NCBI GenBank assembly: GCA_035515795.1
Contig: DATJAY010000035.1
Location: 346,048 to 410,047 of the forward strand
DNA from: Candidatus Acidiferrales bacterium
GTDB lineage: Bacteria > Bacteroidota > Ignavibacteria > Kryptoniales > JAKASW01
Direction: 5' to 3'
DNA length: 64,000 nucleotides
Shown: piece by piece, positions 37,255 to 46,592 of the stretch
Position numbering within the stretch: position 1 is the first letter of the stretch
How the letters are laid out: each line of letters begins with the position of its first letter
Made by a program: the position numbers and the translations under genes
Notes under the pieces: model-generated
Told to the model about the DNA's origin: nothing
What the model saw: the letters and a program-made list of their open reading frames with translations, nothing else
Database searches by the model: none

Positions 37255-39141
37255 CTATATGCCAGCCGCTTCGAGGACTTTTATTGCCACCTCGTACTTC
37301 TTGAACGGCGGCAAGAGATATGCGCCTGCTACGGCCGACTTAATCTCGCGGAGAAACTCCGCTGAAATGTCGATTCCCACTTGGGCCGCGTTTTCCCCGG
37401 AGCGGAACATCTTCTCCCGTATCTTCTCCGGTATGTTTATTCCTGGTATTTCATGGTGGAGGAACTCGGCGTGCTTGTGACTCCGAAGCGGGAGGATTCC
37501 TATGACAACCGGTACGTGCAGCGGTTCAACCGCTTTGATGAATCTCTCAAACATGCCGACTTCGTAGATCGGCTGAGTGAAAATTACATCCGCTCCCGAT
37601 TCCACCTTGCGGCCCAGTTTTTCCAATTCGTAATCGAAACTGTCCGCCGACGGATTGGCGGCACAAGCGATGAGAAACGATGTCGCTTCGCCGATAGGGT
37701 TTCCGACCGAATCCATTCCGCAATTCAGGTTCTTTACTATCTTGATGAGTCCGACGGAATCGACATCGAAGACCGACTTCGCTTGAGGAAGGTCGCCGAC
37801 TTTCGCAGGGTCGCCCGTTATGACGAGGATATTTCTTAAGCCGAGTGCATGCGCTCCCAGGAGCTCGGCCTGAAGACCGATCATGTTCCTATCGCGCGCG
37901 GCAAGATGGGTCATGGCTTCAATCCCTGTTTCCTGCTGGATGATTTTCGAGATCGCGATCGAGCTCATTCTTATCCGTGCGCGCGCACCGTCGGTAATGT
38001 TGACCGCGTCGAATCCATTTTGCATGCAATAGCGTGCTCCTTCGATCACGCTGGAGATATCGAGGCCCCGGGGAATATCGAGCTCAAGAGTAGTGATGAA
38101 TTTCTTTCCGGCGCCACTCTGCGTGAGCGCAAGTCTTTTTGAAAACTCCGATTGTGTCGAGCCTTTTCCCGCTGTCGATGGCTTGACCGCGGTCTTTCTC
38201 TTTACTGCAACGGCAGATTCCCGTGATTCCCCGGTTCGTTCGGATTTCAAGCCATGGACGGCTTCTGCAATTGCTTTGATGTGGGCGGGTGTCGAGCCGC
38301 AGCAGGCTCCGATGACGGTGACGCCGGCTTCGACAAGCTGCCTTGCATAGGTTGCGAGATATTCCGGCGTGGCGTGATAAATCGATCTTCCGTCGACCAG
38401 GGTCGGAATTCCCGCTGCGGGCTGGGCGGACAATATTACGTCTTCCGAATAAATGGACTTGATGATGCCGTACATTCTTTGCGGTCCGACCGTGCAGTTC
38501 GAGCCGACGACGTCGACGCCTTTGGATTTTATGTGTCTCACGACTTCGACCGGAAAGTCGGTGGCCAGGATCACGCCGTCCTCCGAAAAAGTTTTTTGTG
38601 CGATGATCGGAATCTCCGGAGAAATTTCTTTAGCGGCATCGATGGCTGCGTCAAGCTCATTCAGATCCAAAAATGTCTCGAGGATCAGAAGATCTACTCC
38701 GCCGCTGACGAGAATTTCTATCTGCTCTTTGAAAACCTTTCTTATATCCGCAATCTTTGTCTTGCCAAGAGGTTCAAGCAGCCTCCCGGTGGGTCCAACT
38801 GCGCCGGCAACGTAAACGGTTTCCCCTGCGGCGCGTTTGGCGATTTCGACGGCGGATTTATTTATCTCGTTTAATCTATCTGCAAGATGGTACACCTCGA
38901 GAAGCATCCGGTTTGCCGAGAAAGTATTTGTCTCGATAATTTCGGCGCCGGCCTGGATGTACTCCCGGTGTGCGCGCTCCACGATGTCGGGATTTTTTAT
39001 GTTCTGTATTTCCGGCGGTTTCTCGTCATATTCATACAATTCGAGCAGCGTCCCCATCGCGCCGTCGCATACGATGACGCCGTCTTTAAGTCTCTCTCGG
39101 AAAGTTTTTTTCATATCTCTGGAAAATTTAAGACCTTGCAT
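37255..39141 (-). CDS. Bifunctional homocysteine S-methyltransferase / methylenetetrahydrofolate reductase
   Basis: A 628-residue fusion for methionine synthesis. The N-terminal domain (about 10-290) is a homocysteine methyltransferase. It has VIVCDGAMGTLLE, ETNTFSANR and the zinc cysteines in VGSNCTVGPQ and VIGACCGST. A charged linker follows (about 300-340). The C-terminal domain (about 345-625) is MetF-like, with FITTLELDIPRG and NILVITGDPAKVGD. There is no cobalamin-binding domain, so the whole resembles YitJ-type proteins rather than MetH. I chose ATG 39141, which has GAGG 9 nt upstream; ATG 39114 is a second option. Confidence 0.9.
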   Translation of the reverse strand: MQGLKFSRDMKKTFRERLKDGVIVCDGAMGTLLELYEYDEKPPEIQNIKNPDIVERAHREYIQAGAEIIETNTFSANRMLLEVYHLADRLNEINKSAVEIAKRAAGETVYVAGAVGPTGRLLEPLGKTKIADIRKVFKEQIEILVSGGVDLLILETFLDLNELDAAIDAAKEISPEIPIIAQKTFSEDGVILATDFPVEVVRHIKSKGVDVVGSNCTVGPQRMYGIIKSIYSEDVILSAQPAAGIPTLVDGRSIYHATPEYLATYARQLVEAGVTVIGACCGSTPAHIKAIAEAVHGLKSERTGESRESAVAVKRKTAVKPSTAGKGSTQSEFSKRLALTQSGAGKKFITTLELDIPRGLDISSVIEGARYCMQNGFDAVNITDGARARIRMSSIAISKIIQQETGIEAMTHLAARDRNMIGLQAELLGAHALGLRNILVITGDPAKVGDLPQAKSVFDVDSVGLIKIVKNLNCGMDSVGNPIGEATSFLIACAANPSADSFDYELEKLGRKVESGADVIFTQPIYEVGMFERFIKAVEPLHVPVVIGILPLRSHKHAEFLHHEIPGINIPEKIREKMFRSGENAAQVGIDISAEFLREIKSAVAGAYLLPPFKKYEVAIKVLEAAGI

Positions 39142-39430
39142 GCGCAAAAACCTCAGCAGGGTCGATTCAAGATATAAATTTTCCCGACTAATTCAAAAAG
39201 ATGGGAGAAAAGTGCGGCGAAAATCTTAAGTGAAGCCAGTATGAGAATCATGGAGCAGATGATACAGCAGATGGTGACCACAATCACGTAAAACCATCAC
39301 CCAAGTAACATCTGTCTCAGTGAACCAGTATATTAAATGAGTTGAGAAATAATGGTCGGCAGTTGTTTCAGGGTCACTACATTTTCTAATCATGATAAAA
39401 CATTCTGAAATTTCAGGAGGGAAGATTATT

Positions 39431-41800
39431 TTGCGCGCTTATATCGGCAACGCACTTTTTATTTTAGTTTTATTCCTTTGTAAGTCGGCAGCATCCCAAG
39501 GCGTTTACACAATTTCAGGCCGGATCGTCGACGCCAAGACGGGATGTCCACTTCCGTCGGCGAACGTGAGAGTTTCCGGCTCGGCGAAGGGGACCATCAC
39601 CAACCTCGACGGTTCCTATCTCATTTCTCTTCCGGCGGGGGAGTACACTTTATTTTATAGTTACGTCGGCTATCAAATGGATTCCGCGGTTGTTAGGCTT
39701 GCCGGAAATGTCCGTGAGGACGTCAAACTCCAGCCGGCAGACATTTTATTTCCGGAGGTTGTATCTATTGCCGAAGACCCGGCGTATGCGATCATTCGAA
39801 AGGCAATTGAAAAGAAACACGAATGGGCAAAGCTGCTTCGGTCATATGACTTCAAAGCCTTCACGAGGTTGACAATTTACCGTGACACGGCTCTTGCAGG
39901 CATCACCGAATCGTACACCGATGGCTATTGGCAGGAAGGGGATTCGCTCCGCGAGGTGGTCACCCAGAAACGTGAGACTAAGAATCTGCCGGAGGCGGGG
40001 CTCATACCTTTCGTGGGAGAAATAGTAAACTTCACTGACGACCTGATCGAATTTGCCGGCTATAAATTCGTCGGCCCGATCGCCGAAAACGCATTCGATT
40101 ATTGTAAATACAGACTCCTCAGGACGTTCACTAAGAACAACGTCGCCGTTTACGAGATCGAAGTCATTCCAGATTCCCGAATCGTCCCGCTTTTCTCCGG
40201 CAAAATTTCAATTGCCGATTCGTCTTACGCCGTGATGGGAGTTGACTTCCGTCCGAACGAAGCATTCAATATTCCTTTTCTGACAGATCTGAAAGTAAAT
40301 TTTGCCCAGCACTATTCTCTTTATGAAGGCAAGTTCTGGATGCCTGCCGACATAATCACCGATTTCGGAATGAAGATCCAATTCGCCGGCATTTCGCTTC
40401 CGAGAATCACGATCAACGAAACATCGGATATCTACGATTACAGACTGAATGATCAAATTGCCGATTCGATCCTTAAGAAACCTGTCCTTGTCATCGATTC
40501 GAGCGCGACAAAATTCGATTCGACATTCTGGAGCGCACACGAGGTTCTTCCGCTTACGTTGGCAGAAGAAAAAGCATATAACACGCTCGACAGCACTCAA
40601 ACCCTGGCGAAGCAATTCAAGCCTACCGGCGTCGCTGCAAAACTCTTCGATAAAGGCGGACCTCTTTCGGTTTTGAAATATGTCGATGTGAGATTCAACA
40701 GAGTCGAAGGGTTGTTCCTCGGCGGGATTTATACGTACACGTCCGAAAGATCGTGGAGAATGGTCGGACTTTCCAACGAAGGATTCGTTGATACATCGGG
40801 GAGCGGAGGATGGAGCCTGAGTGCCGCAGCAGGGTATGGGATTTCAGACAAGATTTTCAAGTGGCGGGTTGGCGGCGACTACCCGTTTGCAGATCATGTC
40901 AAGAGCGGAGCCGGCGCGGAAGTCCATCGCGACATCGATCATTATCCCGAAGACAATTTTTTCTCGTCGTTTACGACCACGATAACTTCTTTGTTCGGAT
41001 GCAACGATTACTACAACTATTACATGGCATACGGCTGGAGCGCGCACTATTCGATTGTGCCTATTGATCATCTTAATTTGACTGCGACTTATCTGTCCGA
41101 GGACGAGACGAGCGTGGTGAATCACACGGAGTTCAGCATCCTTGCGCTCGGAAACGCGTACCGTCCGAATCCGCCGATCATGTCGGGTGAGATGCGAAGC
41201 GCGAAAATTTCGATCCGTTATGGGGATGAGGAGGCGCCGCTCGGTATATTGCCGACGAATGCGGTGGAGTTAAATGCAGAGTACTCGTCGCCGTCGTTCC
41301 TCGCAAGCAATTTTCACTTCGGTCGTTACCACTTGACCGCGTCGTACCATTTCGACACGTTCTTGAAAAATTATCTTTTCCCGCCTCAGACGCAGGTGAT
41401 GTTCGCTGGCGGCTATTCGACCGGGACTCTTCCCGTGCAGCGGGAGTTTGTCCTCGACTCACAGATCGGAGGACTCGCGCCTTTCGGGGTTCTGAAAACC
41501 GCGCGGCCGGTAGAGTTTGCAGGCGACAAGTTTGCGATGGTCTCAGTTGAGCAAAATTTCAGAAATGTTCCCTTCCTGCTCCTCGGCATCCCTTTTTTAT
41601 ACAAGAAAGGGATGGAGCTCCTGATCGACGCTTCTGCCGCACAGTCATGGCTCAATGGAGTATCGACGACAAACGGCTGGTATTACGAAGCCGGAGTCGG
41701 TTTAGGAAAAATTCTAGGACTTATTCGCATGGACTTGACTTACCGGCTCAGCAAGCCGAACGACGTTTACTTCAGCGTCGGGATGAGCAGCATACTGTGA
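39431..41800 (+). CDS. DUF5686 / carboxypeptidase-regulatory-like outer-membrane protein
   Basis: A protein of about 789 residues. A signal peptide (IGNALFILVLFLCKSAASQ) is followed by a CarboxypepD_reg-like domain (ISGRIVDAKTGCPLPSANVR) as on many Bacteroidota receptors. A long DUF5686-type region leads to a C-terminal beta-barrel (last strand NDVYFSVGMSSIL). TTG 39431 is the better start because AGGAGG lies 10 nt upstream; an ATG 39 nt earlier has no ribosome site. DUF5686 proteins are predicted outer-membrane barrels of unknown role. No TonB box or SusD partner is visible. Confidence 0.85.
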   Translation: MRAYIGNALFILVLFLCKSAASQGVYTISGRIVDAKTGCPLPSANVRVSGSAKGTITNLDGSYLISLPAGEYTLFYSYVGYQMDSAVVRLAGNVREDVKLQPADILFPEVVSIAEDPAYAIIRKAIEKKHEWAKLLRSYDFKAFTRLTIYRDTALAGITESYTDGYWQEGDSLREVVTQKRETKNLPEAGLIPFVGEIVNFTDDLIEFAGYKFVGPIAENAFDYCKYRLLRTFTKNNVAVYEIEVIPDSRIVPLFSGKISIADSSYAVMGVDFRPNEAFNIPFLTDLKVNFAQHYSLYEGKFWMPADIITDFGMKIQFAGISLPRITINETSDIYDYRLNDQIADSILKKPVLVIDSSATKFDSTFWSAHEVLPLTLAEEKAYNTLDSTQTLAKQFKPTGVAAKLFDKGGPLSVLKYVDVRFNRVEGLFLGGIYTYTSERSWRMVGLSNEGFVDTSGSGGWSLSAAAGYGISDKIFKWRVGGDYPFADHVKSGAGAEVHRDIDHYPEDNFFSSFTTTITSLFGCNDYYNYYMAYGWSAHYSIVPIDHLNLTATYLSEDETSVVNHTEFSILALGNAYRPNPPIMSGEMRSAKISIRYGDEEAPLGILPTNAVELNAEYSSPSFLASNFHFGRYHLTASYHFDTFLKNYLFPPQTQVMFAGGYSTGTLPVQREFVLDSQIGGLAPFGVLKTARPVEFAGDKFAMVSVEQNFRNVPFLLLGIPFLYKKGMELLIDASAAQSWLNGVSTTNGWYYEAGVGLGKILGLIRMDLTYRLSKPNDVYFSVGMSSIL

Positions 41801-41803
41801 GAG

Positions 41804-41832
41804 TTGCATCGCCGGCACTTATTTAATAATGG
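41804..41832 (+). promoter_or_regulatory. Possible promoter of the methyltransferase gene
   Basis: TTGCAT, 17 nt, TAATGG, just after the DUF5686 stop. The -10 match is modest. Confidence 0.35.
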
Positions 41833-41881
41833 ACCATTGGAAAGTTATATTATTCTGAAGAGAGTAAGTGAAGAGAAAGAT

Positions 41882-42610
41882 ATGGGATTCATTAATTCGT
41901 GGGGAAATCAGGTTAGGGCAGAGTCTTACTCCAAACTTGAATTTCCCAACACATACTATTTAGCCTACAGGGACCTTCCGGAAATAATCGCAGGACATGT
42001 TCGGGGCAACAGGGCTGTCGACTTCGGATGTGGAGCAGGTCGCTCCACTCGATTCTTGAAGAAGTTAGGCTTCGAAGTAATCGGAATCGACGTTGCCCTG
42101 GATATGCTCAAGAAGGCAAAAGAGATGGATGCCGAAGGTAATTACCAATTAGTGAGCAACGGAAGTTATAGCCACATCGGAGCAGGGAAGTTTGATCTGG
42201 TGCAGTCGATTTTCACGTTCGACAATATACCGGGTTGGGAGAGTCGCACATCTATCCTCGCTTCGTTGTGTGACTTGCTAAAACCGACAGGAAGAATGGT
42301 TGTTCTCGATGCGACACCTGAGTTGTACACAAACGAGTGGGCATCATTTAGTACAAAAGCTTTTCCCGAGAATTGGCATGCAAAGACGGGAGACATCGTA
42401 CGCGATATCATGCTGGATGTGGAAGATAGAAGACCGGTTGAGGATATATTTTGGACTGAAAAAGATTATCTGAAGCAGTTCGGCATGGCAGGCCTGGAGA
42501 TCGTGGCTACTTACAAACCGCTGGGTCGTGACGGCGAGCCGTTTGATTGGGTGACGGAAAAGGAGATCGCTCCATGGATGATCTTTGTGCTGAAGAAGAC
42601 GAAAGTATGA
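41882..42610 (+). CDS. Class I SAM-dependent methyltransferase
   Basis: A 242-residue soluble methyltransferase. Motif I is RAVDFGCGAGRSTRFL (near residue 42), and the acidic end of beta-2 is in VIGIDVALDML. VQSIFTFDNIPG and GRMVVLDATPELY correspond to motifs II and III. The start at 41882 (MGFINSWG) follows a purine-rich AGAGAAAGAT; the longer frame begins in the preceding gene's promoter-like region. The substrate is unknown. Its stop overlaps the start of a four-helix membrane protein by 4 nt, so the two are probably linked. Confidence 0.88.
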   Translation: MGFINSWGNQVRAESYSKLEFPNTYYLAYRDLPEIIAGHVRGNRAVDFGCGAGRSTRFLKKLGFEVIGIDVALDMLKKAKEMDAEGNYQLVSNGSYSHIGAGKFDLVQSIFTFDNIPGWESRTSILASLCDLLKPTGRMVVLDATPELYTNEWASFSTKAFPENWHAKTGDIVRDIMLDVEDRRPVEDIFWTEKDYLKQFGMAGLEIVATYKPLGRDGEPFDWVTEKEIAPWMIFVLKKTKV

Positions 42611-43077
42611 CATTTATAGCGGAATCATTTGGGATCTATATCAAACGCCGGCCGCGCATTGTGGCTGCAATTGCCTTTGGCTGCACGACAGCAGTCGCGA
42701 CGCATTTTGCCTGGTACCCTGATGCGAGAACGAGCGGCTACATTCCGGTGTTGACTCTCGCGGTCGGTCTGTGCCATGCGCTTGCCGGTATCATCACGGG
42801 ACGACGTCTGATGGACAGGACTCGCACGAAGACCTTGTTCCATTCCTGCTTAATCGGAGCGGGCACATCGCTTCTTGCGATGGCGTTTTTCACTCCGCCG
42901 TTTGCATTATGGATATCTGCCTCGAATGTCCGATCCGAAGGTATATTCTCGTACCTTTACCTGACATTGCTCATCGGCCTGTTTTCTTTTGTTGCTATCG
43001 GATGGGTTCTCCTTCTGGTGTCGATCTGGGTTGGGTGGATGCTCTATCGAGTGACGACTCCCGAGGCTGAGAGCTAA
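42607..43077 (+). CDS. Four-helix membrane protein, unrecognised
   Basis: A 156-residue protein with four membrane segments: VAAIAFGCTTAVATHFAW, GYIPVLTLAVGLCHALAGI, CLIGAGTSLLAMAFFTPPF and LYLTLLIGLFSFVAIGWVLL. I chose the ATG at 42607, which overlaps the methyltransferase stop (ATGA); longer in-frame starts would lie deeper in that gene. I do not recognise the family. Confidence 0.7.
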   Translation: MTFIAESFGIYIKRRPRIVAAIAFGCTTAVATHFAWYPDARTSGYIPVLTLAVGLCHALAGIITGRRLMDRTRTKTLFHSCLIGAGTSLLAMAFFTPPFALWISASNVRSEGIFSYLYLTLLIGLFSFVAIGWVLLLVSIWVGWMLYRVTTPEAES

Positions 43078-43109
43078 GCAGGCGTTGATGATATGAAGGT
43101 CCCGGAAGC

Positions 43110-43138
43110 TTGATTTTGCTAGGTATGACGATTAATAT
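43110..43138 (+). promoter_or_regulatory. Sigma-70-like promoter of the Fpg-like gene
   Basis: TTGATT, 17 nt, TAATAT, about 64 nt before the start codon at 43202. Confidence 0.55.
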
Positions 43139-43201
43139 CGTTTGTAAGCGACTCAAGTAAGCTGGCTGTCAATAAAGGGAGCAGAAAGTTGGAGGATCAT
43201 T

Positions 43202-44038
43202 ATGTTCGAAATTCCGGAATACGTAACCATCGCAGGACAAATGGCGAAGAGCCTCACAGGCAAACATATTGCCGGAGGAAGTCTTGGAAATTCGCCGCAT
43301 AAATTTGTCTGGTACAATCGTAAGCCGCGCGAATTTGAAAAAATAATCAAAGGAAAAACCGTCGGCAAAGCATACGCCAGGGGGAAATGGTTATTCATTC
43401 CGGTAGAGCCCGGTTACATTCTTGTCTTCGGAGAATGCGGCGGCAAAATCCTGCTGCATGAATCTGCGTCGGATTTGCCCGACAAGTACCACCTTTCTCT
43501 TCTCTTCGATGATAGTACAGCTCTTTCGGCAGCGACTCAAATGTGGGGCGCGATGGAGTTGTACGAAAAAGGCAAAGAACTAGAGCGGAAGTACATTTGT
43601 GGAATGCGAACTACGCCGCTCGAGCCGAAATTCACCGTTACATATTTGACAAAACTCATCGAGGAAAGTATGAAGGTGGGAGGGAAGAGCGTGAAAGCTC
43701 TCCTCACACAGAATCAATTGATCCCCGGTATCGGAAATTCCATTGCACAGGATATAATGTTCGTAGGCAGGTTGCATCCGAAGCAGCCTCTCGAAGTTTT
43801 AGAAAAAGATCAGATACGAAAACTTCACGGTGCGATTGTGCAGACTCTCAAAGGCGCGATAAGACTCGGCGGGAGAAACGATGAATTCGATCTCTACGGC
43901 AATCCCGGAAAATATGTACGCTTGATGGATAAGGATGCTGTCGGCCGGCCATGTCTGGAGTGCGGTACCAAGATCAAGAAGATAGCCTACTTGGGCGGGG
44001 TGTGCTATTTTTGTCCGAAGTGTCAGGGAGAGTCTTGA
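43202..44038 (+). CDS. Fpg/Nei-family DNA glycosylase-like protein lacking the N-terminal catalytic proline
   Basis: A 278-residue Fpg/Nei-fold protein with a helix-two-turn-helix (LLTQNQLIPGIGNSIAQDIM) and a C-terminal four-cysteine zinc finger (CLECGTK and CYFCPKC). Family members use Pro2 (MPELPE) as nucleophile; here the start reads MFEIPEYV, so Phe replaces it while Glu3 is kept. The start is firm, with GGAGG 6 nt upstream. The zinc-finger arginine expected before YxCPxC is also replaced (LGGVCYFC). The lysine in ARGKWLF is kept. It belongs to a diverged subgroup that may bind DNA or remove bases without the usual lyase step; the activity is unproven. Confidence 0.85.
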   Translation: MFEIPEYVTIAGQMAKSLTGKHIAGGSLGNSPHKFVWYNRKPREFEKIIKGKTVGKAYARGKWLFIPVEPGYILVFGECGGKILLHESASDLPDKYHLSLLFDDSTALSAATQMWGAMELYEKGKELERKYICGMRTTPLEPKFTVTYLTKLIEESMKVGGKSVKALLTQNQLIPGIGNSIAQDIMFVGRLHPKQPLEVLEKDQIRKLHGAIVQTLKGAIRLGGRNDEFDLYGNPGKYVRLMDKDAVGRPCLECGTKIKKIAYLGGVCYFCPKCQGES

Positions 44039-44106
44039 ATTGAGCCAGGAGCGTTATCTAGAATTATAGTAAGATGACAATAATTAGGTTAAGCTAAAAG
44101 TATTCT

Positions 44107-44469
44107 ATGTTCCGTCAAAATATGAAGGCAAAAATTCTTACAGATATTCCCTTAGTTGTTTGCTGCTCTCTAAGCTGGGTCCTATTTTCATTTATTCTGA
44201 GTATTGTTTCATGCCAATGGCTTTGGTTCAGTCGTTCGGGTTCTGTTATCACCCTTGCCGGAGGGATACTGGCAGTTCGACGTCTTCTTCGTCTCGGCGT
44301 TAAAGGATTTTTCCATAGTCAGCACACAATTGATGGTGGACATTATGTTCTGACACCTGATGAAATCGAGTCAAATAGGCAAGAACTTCTTGACGACCGG
44401 GCTACATATATAGGTGTTTGCTTTATCATCATCGGCACTATGATTTGGGCTTATGGCGATTTGCTCTAG
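44107..44469 (+). CDS. Small membrane protein, unrecognised
   Basis: A 120-residue protein with about three membrane segments: LVVCCSLSWVLFSFILSIVS, GSVITLAGGILAVRRLLRLG and IGVCFIIIGTMIWAYGDLL. A soluble loop rich in Asp/Glu lies between the last two (DGGHYVLTPDEIESNRQ). There is no strong Shine-Dalgarno sequence; a second ATG five codons in is possible. I do not recognise the family. It follows the Fpg-like gene by 68 nt. Confidence 0.6.
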   Translation: MFRQNMKAKILTDIPLVVCCSLSWVLFSFILSIVSCQWLWFSRSGSVITLAGGILAVRRLLRLGVKGFFHSQHTIDGGHYVLTPDEIESNRQELLDDRATYIGVCFIIIGTMIWAYGDLL

Positions 44470-44568
44470 TGATTCTTATTAGTCACATAGCTGTTAATAG
44501 GCCACTAAGAATGAGCAATGATATTAGTAGGGCAAAACCCGACCCCGCTTAAAAACTCCAGCCTATCC

Positions 44569-45324
44569 TTACCACCTGCTATTCATCCTCTTAAAACTCT
44601 CGTCCAACTCCGCTCTCGACGCTTTGATTGCTCCTTCGGTCATACCGTGACCGATTTCGAGTACGTCTGCTTTGAGACTCTTCATCACGGCCGCGACAAA
44701 CTCTTCGGGTGTCAAACCTGCTTTGTAGTTTCCTCGCTTGGCTCTCCCTTCCGGATTTAATTCTGTGTCGACACCCGGCGGAACAACCTCGATAACTTTG
44801 ATGCCGGTCTTTAAGAGTTGATGTCTCAGTGCCATGGAGAACGCATGAAGCGCAGCTTTGGTCGCGCTGTATACAGGCATTCGCGCCGCCGGTATGAAGC
44901 CTAATCCGGATGAAACATTGATGATGGCGGCATCTTTCTTTCCGGTCAGATATGGAATGACCATGCCCGACAAAATTATCGGAGCTTCCAGATTGATTTT
45001 GATTTCGCTTTCACCCGCAAGGAATTCGTCGACCCCTTTCGTGAAATCGACATCTCTTTGAATACCGGCGTTGTTGATCAAAATATTCAATTTTGGAAAA
45101 CTTGAAGTGGCCCACTCTACAAGTGATTTGCGATCCGCCTCGTCAGCCACGTCGCAAACCCTAATGTGGACTTCCGGATGCTTCTTCTGAACTTCAAGAA
45201 GTCTTTCTTTCCGCCGGCCGCAGATTATGACTTCATTCTTCTCCGCCAGGAAAGATTCGGCGAACGCGTAACCTATTCCGGTAGCCCCGCCGGTAATTAA
45301 TATTGTATTGCCTGATATATTCAT
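44569..45324 (-). CDS. Short-chain dehydrogenase/reductase, DltE-like
   Basis: A 251-residue NAD(P)-dependent oxidoreductase. The cofactor motif is ILITGGATGIGYAFAE, with NNAGIQRD after beta-4. The catalytic Ser is in INVSSGLGF, and Tyr and Lys in PVYSATKAALHAF. The overall pattern is that of the DltE-type subgroup. GGAG lies about 10 nt before the ATG. It is just downstream of the nitroreductase on the same strand (15-nt gap), so the two redox enzymes probably form an operon. The substrate is unknown. Confidence 0.92.
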   Translation of the reverse strand: MNISGNTILITGGATGIGYAFAESFLAEKNEVIICGRRKERLLEVQKKHPEVHIRVCDVADEADRKSLVEWATSSFPKLNILINNAGIQRDVDFTKGVDEFLAGESEIKINLEAPIILSGMVIPYLTGKKDAAIINVSSGLGFIPAARMPVYSATKAALHAFSMALRHQLLKTGIKVIEVVPPGVDTELNPEGRAKRGNYKAGLTPEEFVAAVMKSLKADVLEIGHGMTEGAIKASRAELDESFKRMNSRW

Positions 45325-45339
45325 TTGAAATTTTCTCCG

Positions 45340-46032
45340 TTACTTTTTTGCAGGATATCCGACCGTCTGGCCAAAGAGTGCCCGCTGCTCAGCGCGCAAA
45401 TTTAATTTTTCCGCAAGCGCTGGCTTGTTGCAATTATGAAACCATACTGCCAGTCCTTGAGATGCAGCAAACAAATATACATTGCCCGCAATGAGCCCGG
45501 TGTCGACGAAGTAATATGACTTCTGAACTTCAGGATCCAACAAACCTGGTTCCTGGTAACCCGATGTGTGAGAAAGCCTGTGGATGTCCACGACGTAGAT
45601 GAGTTGGACCGGCGCCTTCGCCATGAAGTCTGCCTGGCCGGCGCCAATTGCGAGGGATCGTAAATCACCCGTGAGAACCGGATCGAGCCTGTGACGAAAC
45701 GGATCATAAAGGTAAGTACCTTCCTCCAAGGCGACGTAGATATCAATTTCTTGAGAGTTGCTCGCCGACGCGGCTGTTCTCCCCGGAATCTCGAACGGAC
45801 CGACATTACGGTTCACTCCGCACGCCGCCCAGAGGAGATTCGAAAGCATCTGCAGCGAGAGTTTTCTATCGCTTATCTCGCGCGTGGTTTTCCTTCGCTG
45901 GAGCGCTTTTGTCACGGACATGTCACGACCCGCTGTCGGTTTCGGCAGCTTGATCGGCAACAGCTTCTGCGGGGAAGAATTGCCGGACATCGAAGCCGGT
46001 TGAGATTCCGTTTTCTTTCTTTTACGATTCAT
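45340..46032 (-). CDS. Nitroreductase-family protein, SagB/ThcOx-like
   Basis: A 230-residue FMN-dependent nitroreductase-fold protein. The FMN phosphate region is KALQRRKTTREISDRKLS, then LLWAACGVNR and TAASASNSQEIDIYV, typical of SagB-type oxidoreductases. AGNVYLFAASQGLAVWF is the C-terminal FMN/dimer region. About 40 residues rich in Ser, Lys and Pro precede the domain. GGAGG is 5 nt before the ATG, and a good promoter lies upstream. It may oxidise azoline-type or quinone substrates, but no RiPP precursor or cyclodehydratase is nearby. Confidence 0.88.
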   Translation of the reverse strand: MNRKRKKTESQPASMSGNSSPQKLLPIKLPKPTAGRDMSVTKALQRRKTTREISDRKLSLQMLSNLLWAACGVNRNVGPFEIPGRTAASASNSQEIDIYVALEEGTYLYDPFRHRLDPVLTGDLRSLAIGAGQADFMAKAPVQLIYVVDIHRLSHTSGYQEPGLLDPEVQKSYYFVDTGLIAGNVYLFAASQGLAVWFHNCNKPALAEKLNLRAEQRALFGQTVGYPAKK

Positions 46033-46067
46033 AAGATCCTCCTTATGCGGTTCAGTAAGTCAATCGT

Positions 46068-46097
46068 ATTATAATAATTAATCATGAATTCTTTCAA
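46068..46097 (-). promoter_or_regulatory. Sigma-70-like promoter of the nitroreductase-SDR pair
   Basis: On the minus strand, TTGAAA, 18 nt, TATAAT, about 36 nt before the ATG at 46032. Confidence 0.65.
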
Positions 46098-46202
46098 ATG
46101 CGAATTTTACTTTCATGATATTTATCAGTAAACTAACTCATACAGCATTCAGTTTTGAGTTTGGAATGCCCATTCACAGGACCAACATATAAGGACGATA
46201 CG

Positions 46203-46577
46203 ATGGCAACTGCACAGGACAAACCCTATACCGTCGAGTATTATTACAAGACGCGGTGGGGACATGCGGACGAGTTCCTCCAGCTATATAAGAAAAACCA
46301 TCACCCGATCTTGAAGAAACGGATGGAGATGGGACACATACTGAAACTCACGTTGACGAAGCCGCGCTTCCATTCGACCGAAGACGGCAGATGGGATTTC
46401 AGAGTAACGATCGTCTGGAAGAATATTCAAACGACCGACGAGGGCTTCAGCGAAGCAGATCTTGCCCACCAGCTTTACCCAAATCAGGACATATTCAAGA
46501 AAGAAGAACAACGGCGGTTTGAAATCCTGGAGGCGCATTGGGATGTGCCGGTCGTCGAAATGGATCTGGAAAAATAG
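46203..46577 (+). CDS. Conserved small protein, possibly dimeric alpha-beta barrel
   Basis: A 124-residue soluble protein. TVEYYYKTRWGHADEFLQLY then KKNHHPILKKRMEMG, followed by LTLTKPRFHSTEDGRW and DFRVTIVWKNI, suggests a ferredoxin-like alpha/beta fold of the dimeric-barrel type. I cannot name the family. ATG 46203 has AAGGACG upstream and is preferred over an ATG 16 codons earlier. It is followed by the GNAT gene after 15 nt. Confidence 0.7.
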   Translation: MATAQDKPYTVEYYYKTRWGHADEFLQLYKKNHHPILKKRMEMGHILKLTLTKPRFHSTEDGRWDFRVTIVWKNIQTTDEGFSEADLAHQLYPNQDIFKKEEQRRFEILEAHWDVPVVEMDLEK

Positions 46578-46592
46578 GAAACACAGGCTTCA

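Noticed and set aside
39255-39290. Short Met/Gln-rich ORF before the DUF5686 gene
   Set aside because: About 16 codons, no ribosome site, and no conserved context.
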